Below the pieces are notes generated by a model. It did not search any database. It saw only the letters and a list, made by a program, of their open reading frames with translations, and was not told the origin of the DNA. Source: Eutrophomonas brisbanensis (lineage in GTDB: Bacteria; Pseudomonadota; Gammaproteobacteria; Burkholderiales; Eutrophovitaceae). Taken from it: a DNA stretch of 64,000 nucleotides. Location: contig JAYQIQ010000004.1 of assembly GCA_038141705.1 (NCBI GenBank), forward strand, positions 1,302,001 to 1,366,000. The letters run 5' to 3'. How positions within the stretch are numbered: position 1 is the first letter of the stretch; every line of letters starts with the position of its first letter. Below are positions 16,764 through 26,137 of this stretch, one piece after another. A program made the position numbers and the translations under genes.

Positions 16764-17578
16764 TACTGACTTTCCATATACCTCGTAGTGAAGTAGCTGT
16801 CCTTCACGCCGACATTTACTTTTAGTTCATCGACTTTGATCACAGTTGAGTGACCAGTTTGAACGTTTCGTGCGCGGAACTCTCTTGCGTACCACTTATT
16901 CTTTTCTGGCTCAACAAGCTCCAAATTCAGAAACTGCATTTCCTTATAAAGGCTACCTGCCTCGTCATACATCATTGCTTTTCTCGCAACAAATGTGTCT
17001 TTCTGAATCCAGCTTACCCGCTTCGAGTAACCTGTATTTCTGGAAATAGTTTTGTTGATCGGCGTCGATTCAATCACATAGCACATGAAACCGTCGACTT
17101 CCTCTTCCTTCAAGATCGTGTGGTTCCATTCCTTCACCTTGTGGCCGATAACATCTCCATAAGAGAAATCCGTTCCAACAAAGCTATCTTTCTTGTTACT
17201 CGAGACCAAGCGCCGAACTTTCTTCAAGCTAGGAAGATAGAGCCAAATATCGTCTTCGTCCTTAGAGTGCTCAATCAAGAGAGATACCATTCCACGAACG
17301 TCGGTTGGTTCGAGGAATCGGGTCATTCTCATGTTATCGAACGTGCCTTTTTGAAGCTTAGTTGTACCAAAGGTTTTTCTGACTCGCTCTTTACCCGCTT
17401 TGTTCGTCAGAATCATAGTGGTTTGCGATGTTGAGTCCGTAACTTTATTGACAATAAAGTTTTTCTCCATGATCTCCTCAGGGGTGATCGCAAAACCGAG
17501 TTGTGCGGATGAGAACAGGACCGCAGCGAACGCAGTAAGGGATGTCTTCAAGCTGATTTGTTTCATTGAATATTTCAC
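16763..17578 (-). CDS. LolA-like outer membrane lipoprotein-sorting family protein
   Basis: A 271-residue periplasmic protein of the outer membrane lipoprotein-sorting family (PF17131, LolA-like fold), with a signal peptide ending near LGFA. Recognisable segments are FLEPTDVRGMVSLLIEHS, DDIWLYLPSLKKVRRLV and FVGTDFSYGDVIGHK. The first possible start is GTG 17578, overlapping the RND stop by a few bases; ATG 17566 is the alternative. Members are often encoded beside MMPL/RND proteins and are thought to carry a lipid-like ligand across the periplasm; that is family knowledge and the ligand here is unknown. Confidence 0.88.
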   Translation of the reverse strand: MKYSMKQISLKTSLTAFAAVLFSSAQLGFAITPEEIMEKNFIVNKVTDSTSQTTMILTNKAGKERVRKTFGTTKLQKGTFDNMRMTRFLEPTDVRGMVSLLIEHSKDEDDIWLYLPSLKKVRRLVSSNKKDSFVGTDFSYGDVIGHKVKEWNHTILKEEEVDGFMCYVIESTPINKTISRNTGYSKRVSWIQKDTFVARKAMMYDEAGSLYKEMQFLNLELVEPEKNKWYAREFRARNVQTGHSTVIKVDELKVNVGVKDSYFTTRYMESQ

Positions 17579-20178
17579 TTTTTGTCTCCACCGAAAATGA
17601 ATTTTGGTTTAAATTTTAGAACGAGAGCGGGCATCACAGTGAGCGCTGCAGTCACACTGACTACCATCGCGGTACCAATGAGCAGAGCAGTCCAGGTGTG
17701 CGGGTAGTATCCTCGAGAAAATGCTTGTACCGCATAACCACCAGCAACAGCAGATGCTACGAACAAACACGCTTTACCTGCAGTAGTTAATACCTTCCTG
17801 AAAATCTCATCTACATTGGATCCCTTGCCAAACTCCTCGCGCAGTCGGAACAGCATGTAAATCGCATAGTCAGCTCCAATACCAATCGCGAGAGCAGACG
17901 TGAGTGCGGTAGGGATGTTCAGATTAATTCCCAATAATCCCATAAGCCCCATATTCGTGATCACTGATAGGAGTAGTGGGGTGACAACTAAGAGGCCGGC
18001 AATGGGGGTTCTAAATACTAGGGACGCTATTAAGAACACCACCGCAGCAATTTGCGCGATGTTCAAAATTTTGTCTTTCACAATCACCTGAACTAATGCC
18101 GCACTTTGGGCAACGCTACCACCTACGTTAACTTTCACGTTGGGTGGGAATTTCTCTGCCACGAACCCTTGAATATTTTTCCAAAGCTCGAGCATGTCCG
18201 ACGTATTATCGCTGTGCGTAAAGATCACCATATTTGCGAGCCGATAATCGTAGTCAACGTAGGGATCGAAGTCCCCGGGCTCTCCAGACATGGAGTAGAT
18301 CAGCAGATACTCTGCGATTGTGTTCCGATTATCAGGGATCCTGTAGAAGGCTGGATCATCTGCATTCATCGACTGATTCATCCGTTTGATGAACTCTGCC
18401 ATCGACATCACTTTCCCGACGTGTGGCTGCGTCTGAACAAATGTTGCCAAATCATCCATCGCTTTAAGTACCTCTGGATCCTTAATGGCATCTTGTTCTT
18501 CACCCTCGATCATCAGGTAGATGTTGTTGGTACCTGCCATGCGCTGATTTAGCTCACGGTCATCCTTCAATACTTGTAGCTCTGGCGAGAAATAGTGTTT
18601 CAACGAGCTCTCAATTTTTAGTTTTGAGATGCCAAACACAGATATGACGATCAGTACTGCTGTGATCCAGAAGATTTTATTTCTGTTTTGACCAAGCATC
18701 GTATTCGCGTAAAAACCGGTGATGCGATCCCAGAATCGTTCTTCCTTTTCCATATTGGTTTCGCGCTGGCTTGGTGGAGGAAGAATCGCCCGAAGCGCTG
18801 GTATGAAAGTCATTTCAACTGCCAAAATACTCAGAATTCCAATACCCGAAAATACTCCAAACACCCTGATAGAGACGATCTCGAAAACGACCAGCGAGAA
18901 AAATCCACACGATGCAACAATACCCGCAGTCAACATCACGGGACCGATCTTTACGATCGAGTCGATCACGGCCTGTTTATTCGCATCAATCCCACCTTTA
19001 TCTGCAACTATCTTAGCGGGAGCCACCACATAGATGATCAATCGGATGGTTGCCCAAATCAGAAAGAGCCACACTGGGATCATCGTAATCAGCCCCACAT
19101 CTTTGGCAGCCACAACGGCAGCGCCGAGCTGGCCCGTTTGGAACCCTTTGTAGATTCCCCATACGACTGGGACTCCGATCATGAGCGGCAAGAATTTACC
19201 AATGGTACCGCTCACGTTAAAAAACTTTGTTTCCGTGTACTGGGCGCCATTCGGTTGCGCTTTGTTATATTCCTCGTAGTATCGTTTGAGTAGCTGAACC
19301 GCGTGTCCGGCACCAACCGCCAGCACCAAAATCGGAGTCGACATATTGAAGATGTCGAGCGGTACCTCTGCTAACCCCATGAATCCTTTGGCCCAGATCA
19401 CTGCAATGATCGGGGTGACAAGCGGCAAAATTAGGCCTTGAAGAGTTCGGAACGCTTCAAAGTGAATAATGCCTATGATCACGATTGCGATAAGCAGAAG
19501 AAATGGCGTCAGACCTGCAAATTTCTCTAACAAGGCAATGAACGGGGGGTATCCAGTCACCTCGATTATGACGCTGTCATCTCTTTCGGCGTCAACAGCC
19601 TCATTAATTTTGTTTGATACGTATGTAAAGCCGACACGACCTTCCTTTTTATCCTCGGCGGTTGCATCATGTACCTCCGCAAGAATCATTAGCGTTTTGA
19701 AATCCTCGGAAACTACGGTATTCATGTAAGTTGAGTTCCGAAGCAAGGCGTCCTTGAGTATCGCCATTTCCTCAGGAGTTGTGGGGACGTCAGACATCAT
19801 TTGTCTAACTTCCATGCCAGCCTCAGTACCTTTGATGTCCTTCGCGCGACTGGCGGCTACTGATAAGAGGTTTGTCTTTACGATTCGGGGTGTTTCGCGG
19901 AGTTTTTGTGTGATGCGCTGAACCTTTGCCAGGACCTCAGGTTGAAAAACATCTCCCTCCTTTGGTGTGATGCCGATAGCGGCGACATATCTCGAGCCAA
20001 AAACTTCTTCCACTTTTAGCGTTGTAGCAACGAACGGGTGGGATTTTGGGACAATCGTGTTCGGGTCAATGATGACGGTGAGGTTACTGCCCGTCTTCAT
20101 GAAGAAATAGGTTAGCCCCAATATAGCAACAACTACTGCCCATCTGAACCGAACAATAAATTCGATGTACTTACGCAT
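17575..20178 (-). CDS. RND superfamily (MMPL-type) transporter
   Basis: An inner-membrane RND transporter of about 867 residues with the duplicated plan: one N-terminal helix, a large periplasmic loop, a block of membrane helices around FLLLIAIVIIGIIHFEA, then a second helix, loop and helix block ending near GTAMVVSVTAALTVMPALVL. ALAIGIGADYAIYMLFRLREE is a typical MMPL signature. The start ATG 20178 follows a GGGGG stretch and gives MRKYIEFIVRFRWAV, the usual N terminus; an upstream extension to 20250 is unlikely. With the LolA-like and barrel genes it forms a plausible trans-envelope route for a lipid or other hydrophobic compound. Confidence 0.9.
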   Translation of the reverse strand: MRKYIEFIVRFRWAVVVAILGLTYFFMKTGSNLTVIIDPNTIVPKSHPFVATTLKVEEVFGSRYVAAIGITPKEGDVFQPEVLAKVQRITQKLRETPRIVKTNLLSVAASRAKDIKGTEAGMEVRQMMSDVPTTPEEMAILKDALLRNSTYMNTVVSEDFKTLMILAEVHDATAEDKKEGRVGFTYVSNKINEAVDAERDDSVIIEVTGYPPFIALLEKFAGLTPFLLLIAIVIIGIIHFEAFRTLQGLILPLVTPIIAVIWAKGFMGLAEVPLDIFNMSTPILVLAVGAGHAVQLLKRYYEEYNKAQPNGAQYTETKFFNVSGTIGKFLPLMIGVPVVWGIYKGFQTGQLGAAVVAAKDVGLITMIPVWLFLIWATIRLIIYVVAPAKIVADKGGIDANKQAVIDSIVKIGPVMLTAGIVASCGFFSLVVFEIVSIRVFGVFSGIGILSILAVEMTFIPALRAILPPPSQRETNMEKEERFWDRITGFYANTMLGQNRNKIFWITAVLIVISVFGISKLKIESSLKHYFSPELQVLKDDRELNQRMAGTNNIYLMIEGEEQDAIKDPEVLKAMDDLATFVQTQPHVGKVMSMAEFIKRMNQSMNADDPAFYRIPDNRNTIAEYLLIYSMSGEPGDFDPYVDYDYRLANMVIFTHSDNTSDMLELWKNIQGFVAEKFPPNVKVNVGGSVAQSAALVQVIVKDKILNIAQIAAVVFLIASLVFRTPIAGLLVVTPLLLSVITNMGLMGLLGINLNIPTALTSALAIGIGADYAIYMLFRLREEFGKGSNVDEIFRKVLTTAGKACLFVASAVAGGYAVQAFSRGYYPHTWTALLIGTAMVVSVTAALTVMPALVLKFKPKFIFGGDKK

Positions 20179-20297
20179 GCAGCAAATCCCCCGTGAAATT
20201 TTTAAACTAATTCTAAATAAAGACAGCCTTCCGACCGTCAGTAGGGGCAAGAGTTTAACTGTTTAGGTGATGAATTGCAGCTGCGAAGTTCTAGCTG

Positions 20298-20951
20298 TTA
20301 AAACTTTCCAAAAATTTTGTAGGCTTCAGTCGGATCCATTCCGCCTAATATCGCTTTTCGAACTTTATTTTCGGTTGAGGAGACTGCTTCGGTAGCCGAT
20401 ATTATCTCGTTGGCAACATCTCCAGGGATTATTACGACGCCATCTAAATCCGCAAGAACAAAGTCACTGGGATTAATCTGTACGTCACCAATTCGGATTA
20501 CGCTCTCAAAGTTTGTCGGTATCCACCGTCCCACCACGTCTTTGGGCGTAAAAAAACTATGAAATACCGGGAATTTACTTTTTAAAATGAAGCTGGTGTC
20601 TCGACATCCTCCGTCCACAATAAATCCTCGCACACCTTTGCCTTGAAGGGTCTCCGCAGAGAGCTCGCCCATTAGTGCGACCTCTTGGTTGTTTGGTTGG
20701 CACATGACAACGTGGTCTGCCGGCGCGCGTGAGAGAAACTCGGTCCATCTTAATAATGAGTCGTGAGCAGAAATATCGGCTATTTTCCCCTCTACAGTAA
20801 AAATTGGACCAAAAGCTTTGGTAGAAGCGTCAAGCGGTCTGATATCTGGAGGCAGCACAAAGTCTTTGAATCCCTGTGCGCGCATGACGTCGTGGACCGC
20901 TCCGGTATAGAGTTGACCGATCCGATCGGTCAGGTTTTCTTTATCTTTCAT
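20298..20951 (-). CDS. RraA family protein (HMG/CHA aldolase or oxaloacetate decarboxylase like)
   Basis: A 217-residue member of the RraA fold family. The conserved GELSAETLQGKGVRGFIVDG and following GGCRD motif supply the metal-binding and catalytic Asp/Arg seen in 4-hydroxy-4-methyl-2-oxoglutarate and 4-carboxy-4-hydroxy-2-oxoadipate aldolases, many of which also decarboxylate oxaloacetate. ATG 20951 is chosen because it overlaps the end of the upstream dehydrogenase by 11 bases, which implies coupling. The surrounding dehydrogenases suggest a catabolic rather than RNase-regulating role. The exact substrate is unknown. Confidence 0.85.
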   Translation of the reverse strand: MKDKENLTDRIGQLYTGAVHDVMRAQGFKDFVLPPDIRPLDASTKAFGPIFTVEGKIADISAHDSLLRWTEFLSRAPADHVVMCQPNNQEVALMGELSAETLQGKGVRGFIVDGGCRDTSFILKSKFPVFHSFFTPKDVVGRWIPTNFESVIRIGDVQINPSDFVLADLDGVVIIPGDVANEIISATEAVSSTENKVRKAILGGMDPTEAYKIFGKF

Positions 20952-22011
20952 CGACTGTTTTTGGCGGTTCGACGCCAAGTTTACGTGCCCAATCGAGTAA
21001 AGGCGAAACGATAGAGTCACGTAGGACTATTCCAGATTTTATCTGCTCCCTCTTAAGCTTGAGACCGCGTTCCCCGGGGAGACGCACAGGATCATTCGCA
21101 TCGATCGGATCCGCTTGCTTACAAGCGTTTGCAACCCAAGAAGTTTGTCGTAAAAAGTTCTCGACCCCACCAAACATTCTCGGATCGAACACTTGGAGAA
21201 AGACTTCGCCAGTCCAGCCCTCCACGGGGTCTGCGCGGCCATGACCAGAGAGACCCTGCGTCAGAGCCTCAACCAAAAGCCCCAGGGCGTATCCTTTATG
21301 CCCGTATTGGATACCACCGATTGGAAGCAGAGCACCGAGCGAACCATTAATCGTATGCGGGTCGTTGGTTGGTTGACCGTTCGAGTTAATTAACCAGTCA
21401 CCGGCGAGTTTCCCATTTTCATTCTTTAAACGCCCAACCATCCCGTTTGTCGTGATCGACGTTGATACGTCAATTAATACAGGGTCACCACTCGTTGGCC
21501 AACCAGCGGCGATTGGGTTTGGCGTAATCACTCCACTCTTTGCGCCATAAGGAGCAACAGAGCTATTCTCTGGAGCAGAGGACATGATGATTATCACTAA
21601 GCCTTGATCAGTTGCTCGGGTGAGGTAAGCGGCGAGGCAGGCGATATGATGTCCGCGCGCGATCGTTAACGAGCAAGCTCCGAATTTTTTAGCTCGATCA
21701 GATGCTAAATCGATTGCTTTGGCGGTAAGCCAGGTCCCTGGGAGTCGGTCACCATCCCAAGCAACAGCCGCAGGTAAATCACTAACGACAATGGGTTGCC
21801 CGGTCTTTTTCATTAGTCCTTTTTCAATGTCAGAGAGGTAGGGCGCCAGGAGCTGTAGCCCATGCGTTGAGTGACCAAGGAGGTCTCCCTCAATCAGTAC
21901 GTCGCTTATTACCGTTGATTTTTCGTCGTCAACACCAGTTGCATTTAGCAGGGCTACAGAGAATCTTTTTAGATCCTCGAAATTAAATCTGCGAGTTTTG
22001 CTCGAGTTCAT
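20941..22011 (-). CDS. Ldh2/malate dehydrogenase family oxidoreductase
   Basis: A 356-residue NAD(P)-dependent dehydrogenase of the malate/L-lactate/ureidoglycolate (Ldh_2) family. The family-specific GHSTHGLQLLAPYL near residue 54 and GGIQYGHKGYALGLLVEALTQGLSG near residue 230 are clear. Substrates in this family are 2-hydroxyacids (malate, sulfolactate, ureidoglycolate, 2,3-diketogulonate) or imino acids; which applies is not evident. It overlaps the RraA-like gene and follows the zinc alcohol dehydrogenase on the same strand, so the four minus-strand genes from 23921 to 20298 probably form one operon. Confidence 0.88.
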   Translation of the reverse strand: MNSSKTRRFNFEDLKRFSVALLNATGVDDEKSTVISDVLIEGDLLGHSTHGLQLLAPYLSDIEKGLMKKTGQPIVVSDLPAAVAWDGDRLPGTWLTAKAIDLASDRAKKFGACSLTIARGHHIACLAAYLTRATDQGLVIIIMSSAPENSSVAPYGAKSGVITPNPIAAGWPTSGDPVLIDVSTSITTNGMVGRLKNENGKLAGDWLINSNGQPTNDPHTINGSLGALLPIGGIQYGHKGYALGLLVEALTQGLSGHGRADPVEGWTGEVFLQVFDPRMFGGVENFLRQTSWVANACKQADPIDANDPVRLPGERGLKLKREQIKSGIVLRDSIVSPLLDWARKLGVEPPKTVDER

Positions 22012-22035
22012 GAGTCGTTTGATCGCACGAATTAG

Positions 22036-23160
22036 TTACAGCATGATAATCTGACGCACGGTATGTCCCGAGGCCAGCTTGTCAAAACCTTCATTAATGT
22101 CCTCTAAGCCGATATGGTCACTCATGAGTTCGCTCACGGGCAACATCCCGCGTTTAAATAAATCGATGTATCGCGGCACGTCTCGCGTTGGAACGCAAGA
22201 GCCAACGTAGCTACCCTTAATCGTTCTCTCCTCCGCAGTTAGGTTTACGTGCTGAAGTTCCCACCTGGCATCCGGGTGTGGAAGTCCTGCAGTTACTGTC
22301 GTGCCACCTCGCTTGGTAACTCGGTACGCTAGCTCCATTGCTTGGACAGAGCCCGCCATTTCAAATCCAAAGTCTACGCCGCCGCCAGTTAGTTCTTTTA
22401 CTTTTTGAACTGCGTTTTCATCTTTTGCGTTGACCCCTGCTGTAGCCCCTAAGCCTTTCGCTAATTCGAGTTTGTCATCATGCACATCAATCGCGATAAT
22501 TTGAGAAGCACCCCCGACCTTCGCGCCCAAAAGTGCATTGAGTCCAACCCCTCCCAAGCCAACCACGGCAACGGTGGAACCTGGAAATACATTTGCCGTA
22601 TTGAGAGCGGCGCCTACTCCCGTTAAAACGGCACACCCGAAAAGTGCAGCCTGATCAAATGGCAAGTCTTTGCTAATTTTTACGGCGGACCCACGATTAA
22701 CAACACAGTACTCTGCAAACGCAGAAACCCCTACGTGGTGGTAGACGGGCTCGCCGTTTTGACTGAGTCGAATTCCTCCGCCGAGAAGTGTGCCCGCGCT
22801 ATTTGCCTGTTGGCCAGGCTCACATCGACCGGGGTGACCCTCTTTGCAAGAAATACATTCACCACAGCTCGGGGCGAATATTAGCGCCACGTGGTCGCCA
22901 GGAGATAGGTCGTCAACTCCTGGCCCGCACTCAATAACGACTCCTGCAGCTTCGTGTCCGAGAACCATCGGCATTTGTCGAGGACGATTTCCGTTAACCG
23001 AGGATAGATCAGAATGACACAAGCTCGCTGCTTTAACTTGAACGAGTATCTCTCTGTTTTGAGGCGGTGCTAATTCAACTTCCTCGATTTTCATTGGCCG
23101 TGATTTTCCATAGGGTTGCGGTAGCCCGAGCTCCCTGATAACTGCTGCTTTCATTTTCAT
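22036..23160 (-). CDS. Zinc-dependent alcohol dehydrogenase
   Basis: A 374-residue medium-chain dehydrogenase related to the class III/benzyl alcohol dehydrogenase group. Catalytic zinc ligands appear in SLCHSDLS and GHEAAG; the four-cysteine structural zinc site reads CGECISCKEGHPGRCEPG. The NAD-binding GLGGVGLNALLG follows. It probably oxidises a primary or aromatic alcohol to the aldehyde in the cytoplasm. Spacing to its neighbours (29 and 24 bases) fits an operon with the SDR upstream and the Ldh2-type enzyme downstream. Two adjacent ATG starts (23160 and 23154) are possible. Confidence 0.92.
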   Translation of the reverse strand: MKMKAAVIRELGLPQPYGKSRPMKIEEVELAPPQNREILVQVKAASLCHSDLSSVNGNRPRQMPMVLGHEAAGVVIECGPGVDDLSPGDHVALIFAPSCGECISCKEGHPGRCEPGQQANSAGTLLGGGIRLSQNGEPVYHHVGVSAFAEYCVVNRGSAVKISKDLPFDQAALFGCAVLTGVGAALNTANVFPGSTVAVVGLGGVGLNALLGAKVGGASQIIAIDVHDDKLELAKGLGATAGVNAKDENAVQKVKELTGGGVDFGFEMAGSVQAMELAYRVTKRGGTTVTAGLPHPDARWELQHVNLTAEERTIKGSYVGSCVPTRDVPRYIDLFKRGMLPVSELMSDHIGLEDINEGFDKLASGHTVRQIIML

Positions 23161-23189
23161 TTCTTTTTCCTTCAGTTCTAAATTGCAAA

Positions 23190-23921
23190 TTAGTAGGTTG
23201 TTCGTCCGCCTGATGCATCGAACACTGCTGCAGTACTAAATGAACACTCCTCAGTACAAAGCCACGAGATTAGTGCTGCGAGCTCCTCTGCTTTTCCGAA
23301 TCGCCCCATTGGTATTTTCGATCTCATATACTCAATATGTGCCTCCGCCACCTGATCAAGTATCGGAGTTTCTACAGTTGTCGGTGTGACGGCATTCACT
23401 AGCACTCCATCGAGTGCCAACTCTTTCCCGAGCGATCTCGTTAATGCTATGACTCCCGCTTTCGCGGCGGAGTAAGCTGAGGCTGTCGGATTTCCCTCTT
23501 TTCCAGCGACTGAGGAAATATTTACTATCCTTCCGTACTTATTTTTTTTCATGTAGGGAACGGTCTCGCGACACATAATAAATGTACCGGTGAGGTTGAC
23601 ATCTAAAACACGTCGCCACTCATCCAGAGGATAGGATTCAACGGTTTGATTGATTCCAGCGATACCAGCAGAATTAACGAGGATATCTATTCTCCCGAAC
23701 GCATTCGAAATTTTTTGTAATACTGATTTCACATTATCCACATCACTTACATCACATTGGAAAAATTGAATTTCAGACGTACCAATTTCTTTCGGAGAAC
23801 TTCGGTCTACGATGGCTACCTTCGCTCCGGATTGAGACATTCTTTTAGCTGTAGCCTCGCCGATCCCGGACGAGCCGCCGGTGATAACTGCGACACGATT
23901 CGTAAAATCTAACTTGTTCAT
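23190..23921 (-). CDS. SDR family oxidoreductase
   Basis: A 243-residue classical short-chain dehydrogenase: TGGSSGIGEATAKR near residue 15, NSAGIAG near 85, catalytic serine in NISSVAG and YSAAK near 150, and the C-terminal FDASGGRTTY. It is the first gene of a probable four-gene minus-strand operon with an alcohol dehydrogenase, an Ldh2-type dehydrogenase and an RraA-like protein. It diverges from the acetaldehyde dehydrogenase gene across a 199-bp gap. Substrate unknown. Confidence 0.9.
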   Translation of the reverse strand: MNKLDFTNRVAVITGGSSGIGEATAKRMSQSGAKVAIVDRSSPKEIGTSEIQFFQCDVSDVDNVKSVLQKISNAFGRIDILVNSAGIAGINQTVESYPLDEWRRVLDVNLTGTFIMCRETVPYMKKNKYGRIVNISSVAGKEGNPTASAYSAAKAGVIALTRSLGKELALDGVLVNAVTPTTVETPILDQVAEAHIEYMRSKIPMGRFGKAEELAALISWLCTEECSFSTAAVFDASGGRTTY

Positions 23922-24120
23922 TCCTCCCCGTTTGCGAAAGCACTTTTATTTAATAAACTGAATCTTATTGTAAAGACGACTTTGCATCCACCGGATTAAA
24001 CAAGAACGTTTTTTGAAGAGCGGAGAAAACTGCCTGCATGTGGTGCTTTCGGTTTGTGTTTCATGAGATACTGGGGGTAACTTTTAAATGGCGTTTTAAT
24101 CTAGTTGGACAATTACAACC

Positions 24121-25077
24121 ATGGATACATCGATAAAGGTAGCAATAATAGGTTCTGGAAACATCGGAACGGACCTTATGATTAAGGTCATGCGTCAATC
24201 TAAGTATTTGCAAATGGCGGCGATGGTAGGTATTGACAAGGAATCTGATGGTTTAGCACGTGCCAACCGACTTGGAATTTTCACGACGCATGAAGGAGTC
24301 AAGGGTTTAGTCGAATCGCCAGTTTTTGCCGATGTTGATATTGTTTTTGATGCGACCTCAGCTGGAGCACACGTAGAAAATGACAAGGCATTAAGGGCGG
24401 TAAAACCATCGATCAAGGTGGTCGATCTGACGCCGGCAGCGATCGGTCCGTACTGTGTGCCAGTGGTAAATTTGGATCAACACCTGGATGCGCCCAACGT
24501 AAATATGGTTACTTGTGGCGGTCAGGCTACGATACCGATAGTGGCGGCAGTGTCTGATGTCGCGAAAGTTCACTATGCAGAAATAATCGCATCCATTTCG
24601 AGCAAGTCAGCTGGCCCGGGTACTCGCGCGAACATTGATGAATTCACCGAGACCACATCGAAGGGCATTGAGGTTATCGGTGGAGCAAAAAAAGGTAAAG
24701 CAATTATTATTCTCAACCCTGCAGAACCGCCGCTACTGATGCGAGATACGGTGTATGTGTTGTCTGAAAACGCTGATCAAAAGAAGGTGGAAGCATCAAT
24801 CGACCAGATGGTCGCTAAAGTTAACGCCTATGTTCCTGGATACCGGTTGAAACAAAGAGTGCAGTTTGAGGAGATTAGCGAGTCTACGCCGCTCAAGATA
24901 TCTGGAGTCGGTTCGATGTCAGGTCTCAAGACCTCGGTTTTCTTGCAGGTTGAGGGAGCTGCGCATTACCTCCCTGCCTACGCTGGAAATCTCGATATCA
25001 TGACCTCAGCTGCGCTCGCCACCGCAGACCAATTAGCTGCCCGACTGCTGGCGAATGCTTCAGTCCAAGCTGCTTAG
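24121..25077 (+). CDS. mhpF: Acetaldehyde dehydrogenase (acylating)
   Basis: CoA-acylating acetaldehyde dehydrogenase of the MhpF/DmpF/BphJ type, 318 residues, converting acetaldehyde, NAD and CoA to acetyl-CoA. The N-terminal NAD fold has IIGSGNIGTDLMIKV; the nucleophilic Cys132 is in VTCGGQAT; KSAGPGTRANIDEFTETTS and LNPAEPPLLMRDT are family hallmarks. It overlaps nothing but sits 10 bases before the aldolase, its normal partner: the two enzymes form a complex that channels the aldehyde. No hydratase (mhpD) or ring-cleavage genes adjoin, which is unusual for this pair. Confidence 0.95.
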   Translation: MDTSIKVAIIGSGNIGTDLMIKVMRQSKYLQMAAMVGIDKESDGLARANRLGIFTTHEGVKGLVESPVFADVDIVFDATSAGAHVENDKALRAVKPSIKVVDLTPAAIGPYCVPVVNLDQHLDAPNVNMVTCGGQATIPIVAAVSDVAKVHYAEIIASISSKSAGPGTRANIDEFTETTSKGIEVIGGAKKGKAIIILNPAEPPLLMRDTVYVLSENADQKKVEASIDQMVAKVNAYVPGYRLKQRVQFEEISESTPLKISGVGSMSGLKTSVFLQVEGAAHYLPAYAGNLDIMTSAALATADQLAARLLANASVQAA

Positions 25078-25087
25078 GAGAAACTTT

Positions 25088-26125
25088 ATGAGTAAAAAGA
25101 TTTACATATCTGATGTTACTCTCCGCGATGGTTCACATGCTATTCGACATCAGTACGGGATCGACCACGTCAAGAAAATTGCGAAGGCACTGGATAACGC
25201 GAACGTTGATTCGATCGAGGTGGCGCATGGTGACGGTCTTCAAGGATCTTCATTTAATTATGGGTTTGGGAAGCACACGGACGTTGAATGGATTGAGGCG
25301 GTAGCGGGGGAGCTTAGTCGAGCAAAAATAGCGACTCTTTTGATACCGGGAATTGGAACGGTTCATGATTTAAAAACAGCATACGATGCTGGCGCTCGAG
25401 TAGTGCGTGTCGCTACTCATTGCACCGAGGCAGATATTTCCAAGCAACATCTCCAGTACGCCAGGGAAATCGGTATGGAGCCGGTTGGTTTTTTAATGAT
25501 GAGTCATATGATTACCCCGGAGGGATTGGCTGAGCAAGCGAAGCTCATGGAAAGTTATGGAGCAGTTTGTGTGTACGTTGTCGACTCTGGCGGGGCGCTC
25601 AATATGAATGACGTAAGGGATCGTTTTAGAGCTCTTAAAGATGTACTCGATGATAAAACCCAAACGGGTATGCACGCGCATCACAACTTAAGTCTTGGGG
25701 TTGCAAATTCGATCGTCGCGGTAGAGGAAGGTTGTGACAGGGTCGACGCCAGTCTTGCGGGAATGGGTGCGGGCGCAGGTAATGCTCCGTTAGAGGTATT
25801 TATTGCTGCGGCGGAGCGCATGGGTTGGAATCATGGCTGCGACGTGTACAAGTTGATAGACGCGGCCGAGGATATCGTGCGGCCGTTACAAGACAGGCCT
25901 GTCAGAGTTGATCGTGAAACATTAGCTCTTGGATTTGCCGGTGTTTATTCTAGTTTTCTTTTGCATGCAGAGAGGGCGGCAGAAAAATATGGCCTTAAAA
26001 CAATCGATATTCTCGTCGAATTAGGTCGTCGTAGGATGGTTGGCGGTCAGGAAGATATGATTGTTGACGTCGCTCTCGACTTGCTGAAGTCGAAGGAAGA
26101 TCAGACCAAGAAGGAGGCCGCCTAA
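25088..26125 (+). CDS. mhpE: 4-hydroxy-2-oxovalerate aldolase
   Basis: Class II pyruvate aldolase of the MhpE/DmpG/BphI type, 345 residues, splitting 4-hydroxy-2-oxovalerate into pyruvate and acetaldehyde. Active-site residues are visible as TLRDGSHAIRHQ (Arg13, Asp14, His17) and the metal-binding GMHAHHN. The C-terminal communication domain that docks the dehydrogenase is present. ATG 25088 is chosen: AGGAG at 25076-25080 overlaps the dehydrogenase stop and is well spaced. Together with mhpF it feeds acetyl-CoA and pyruvate into central metabolism. Confidence 0.95.
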   Translation: MSKKIYISDVTLRDGSHAIRHQYGIDHVKKIAKALDNANVDSIEVAHGDGLQGSSFNYGFGKHTDVEWIEAVAGELSRAKIATLLIPGIGTVHDLKTAYDAGARVVRVATHCTEADISKQHLQYAREIGMEPVGFLMMSHMITPEGLAEQAKLMESYGAVCVYVVDSGGALNMNDVRDRFRALKDVLDDKTQTGMHAHHNLSLGVANSIVAVEEGCDRVDASLAGMGAGAGNAPLEVFIAAAERMGWNHGCDVYKLIDAAEDIVRPLQDRPVRVDRETLALGFAGVYSSFLLHAERAAEKYGLKTIDILVELGRRRMVGGQEDMIVDVALDLLKSKEDQTKKEAA

Positions 26126-26137
26126 AGCTGGCGTAAT

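Noticed and set aside
16850..17434. 194-codon plus-strand open frame antisense to the LolA-like gene
   Set aside because: Composition is that of a reverse-complement shadow; the minus-strand gene is conserved throughout.
18688..19293. 201-codon plus-strand open frame antisense to the RND gene
   Set aside because: No ribosome binding site or recognisable protein; the minus-strand RND transporter explains the region fully.
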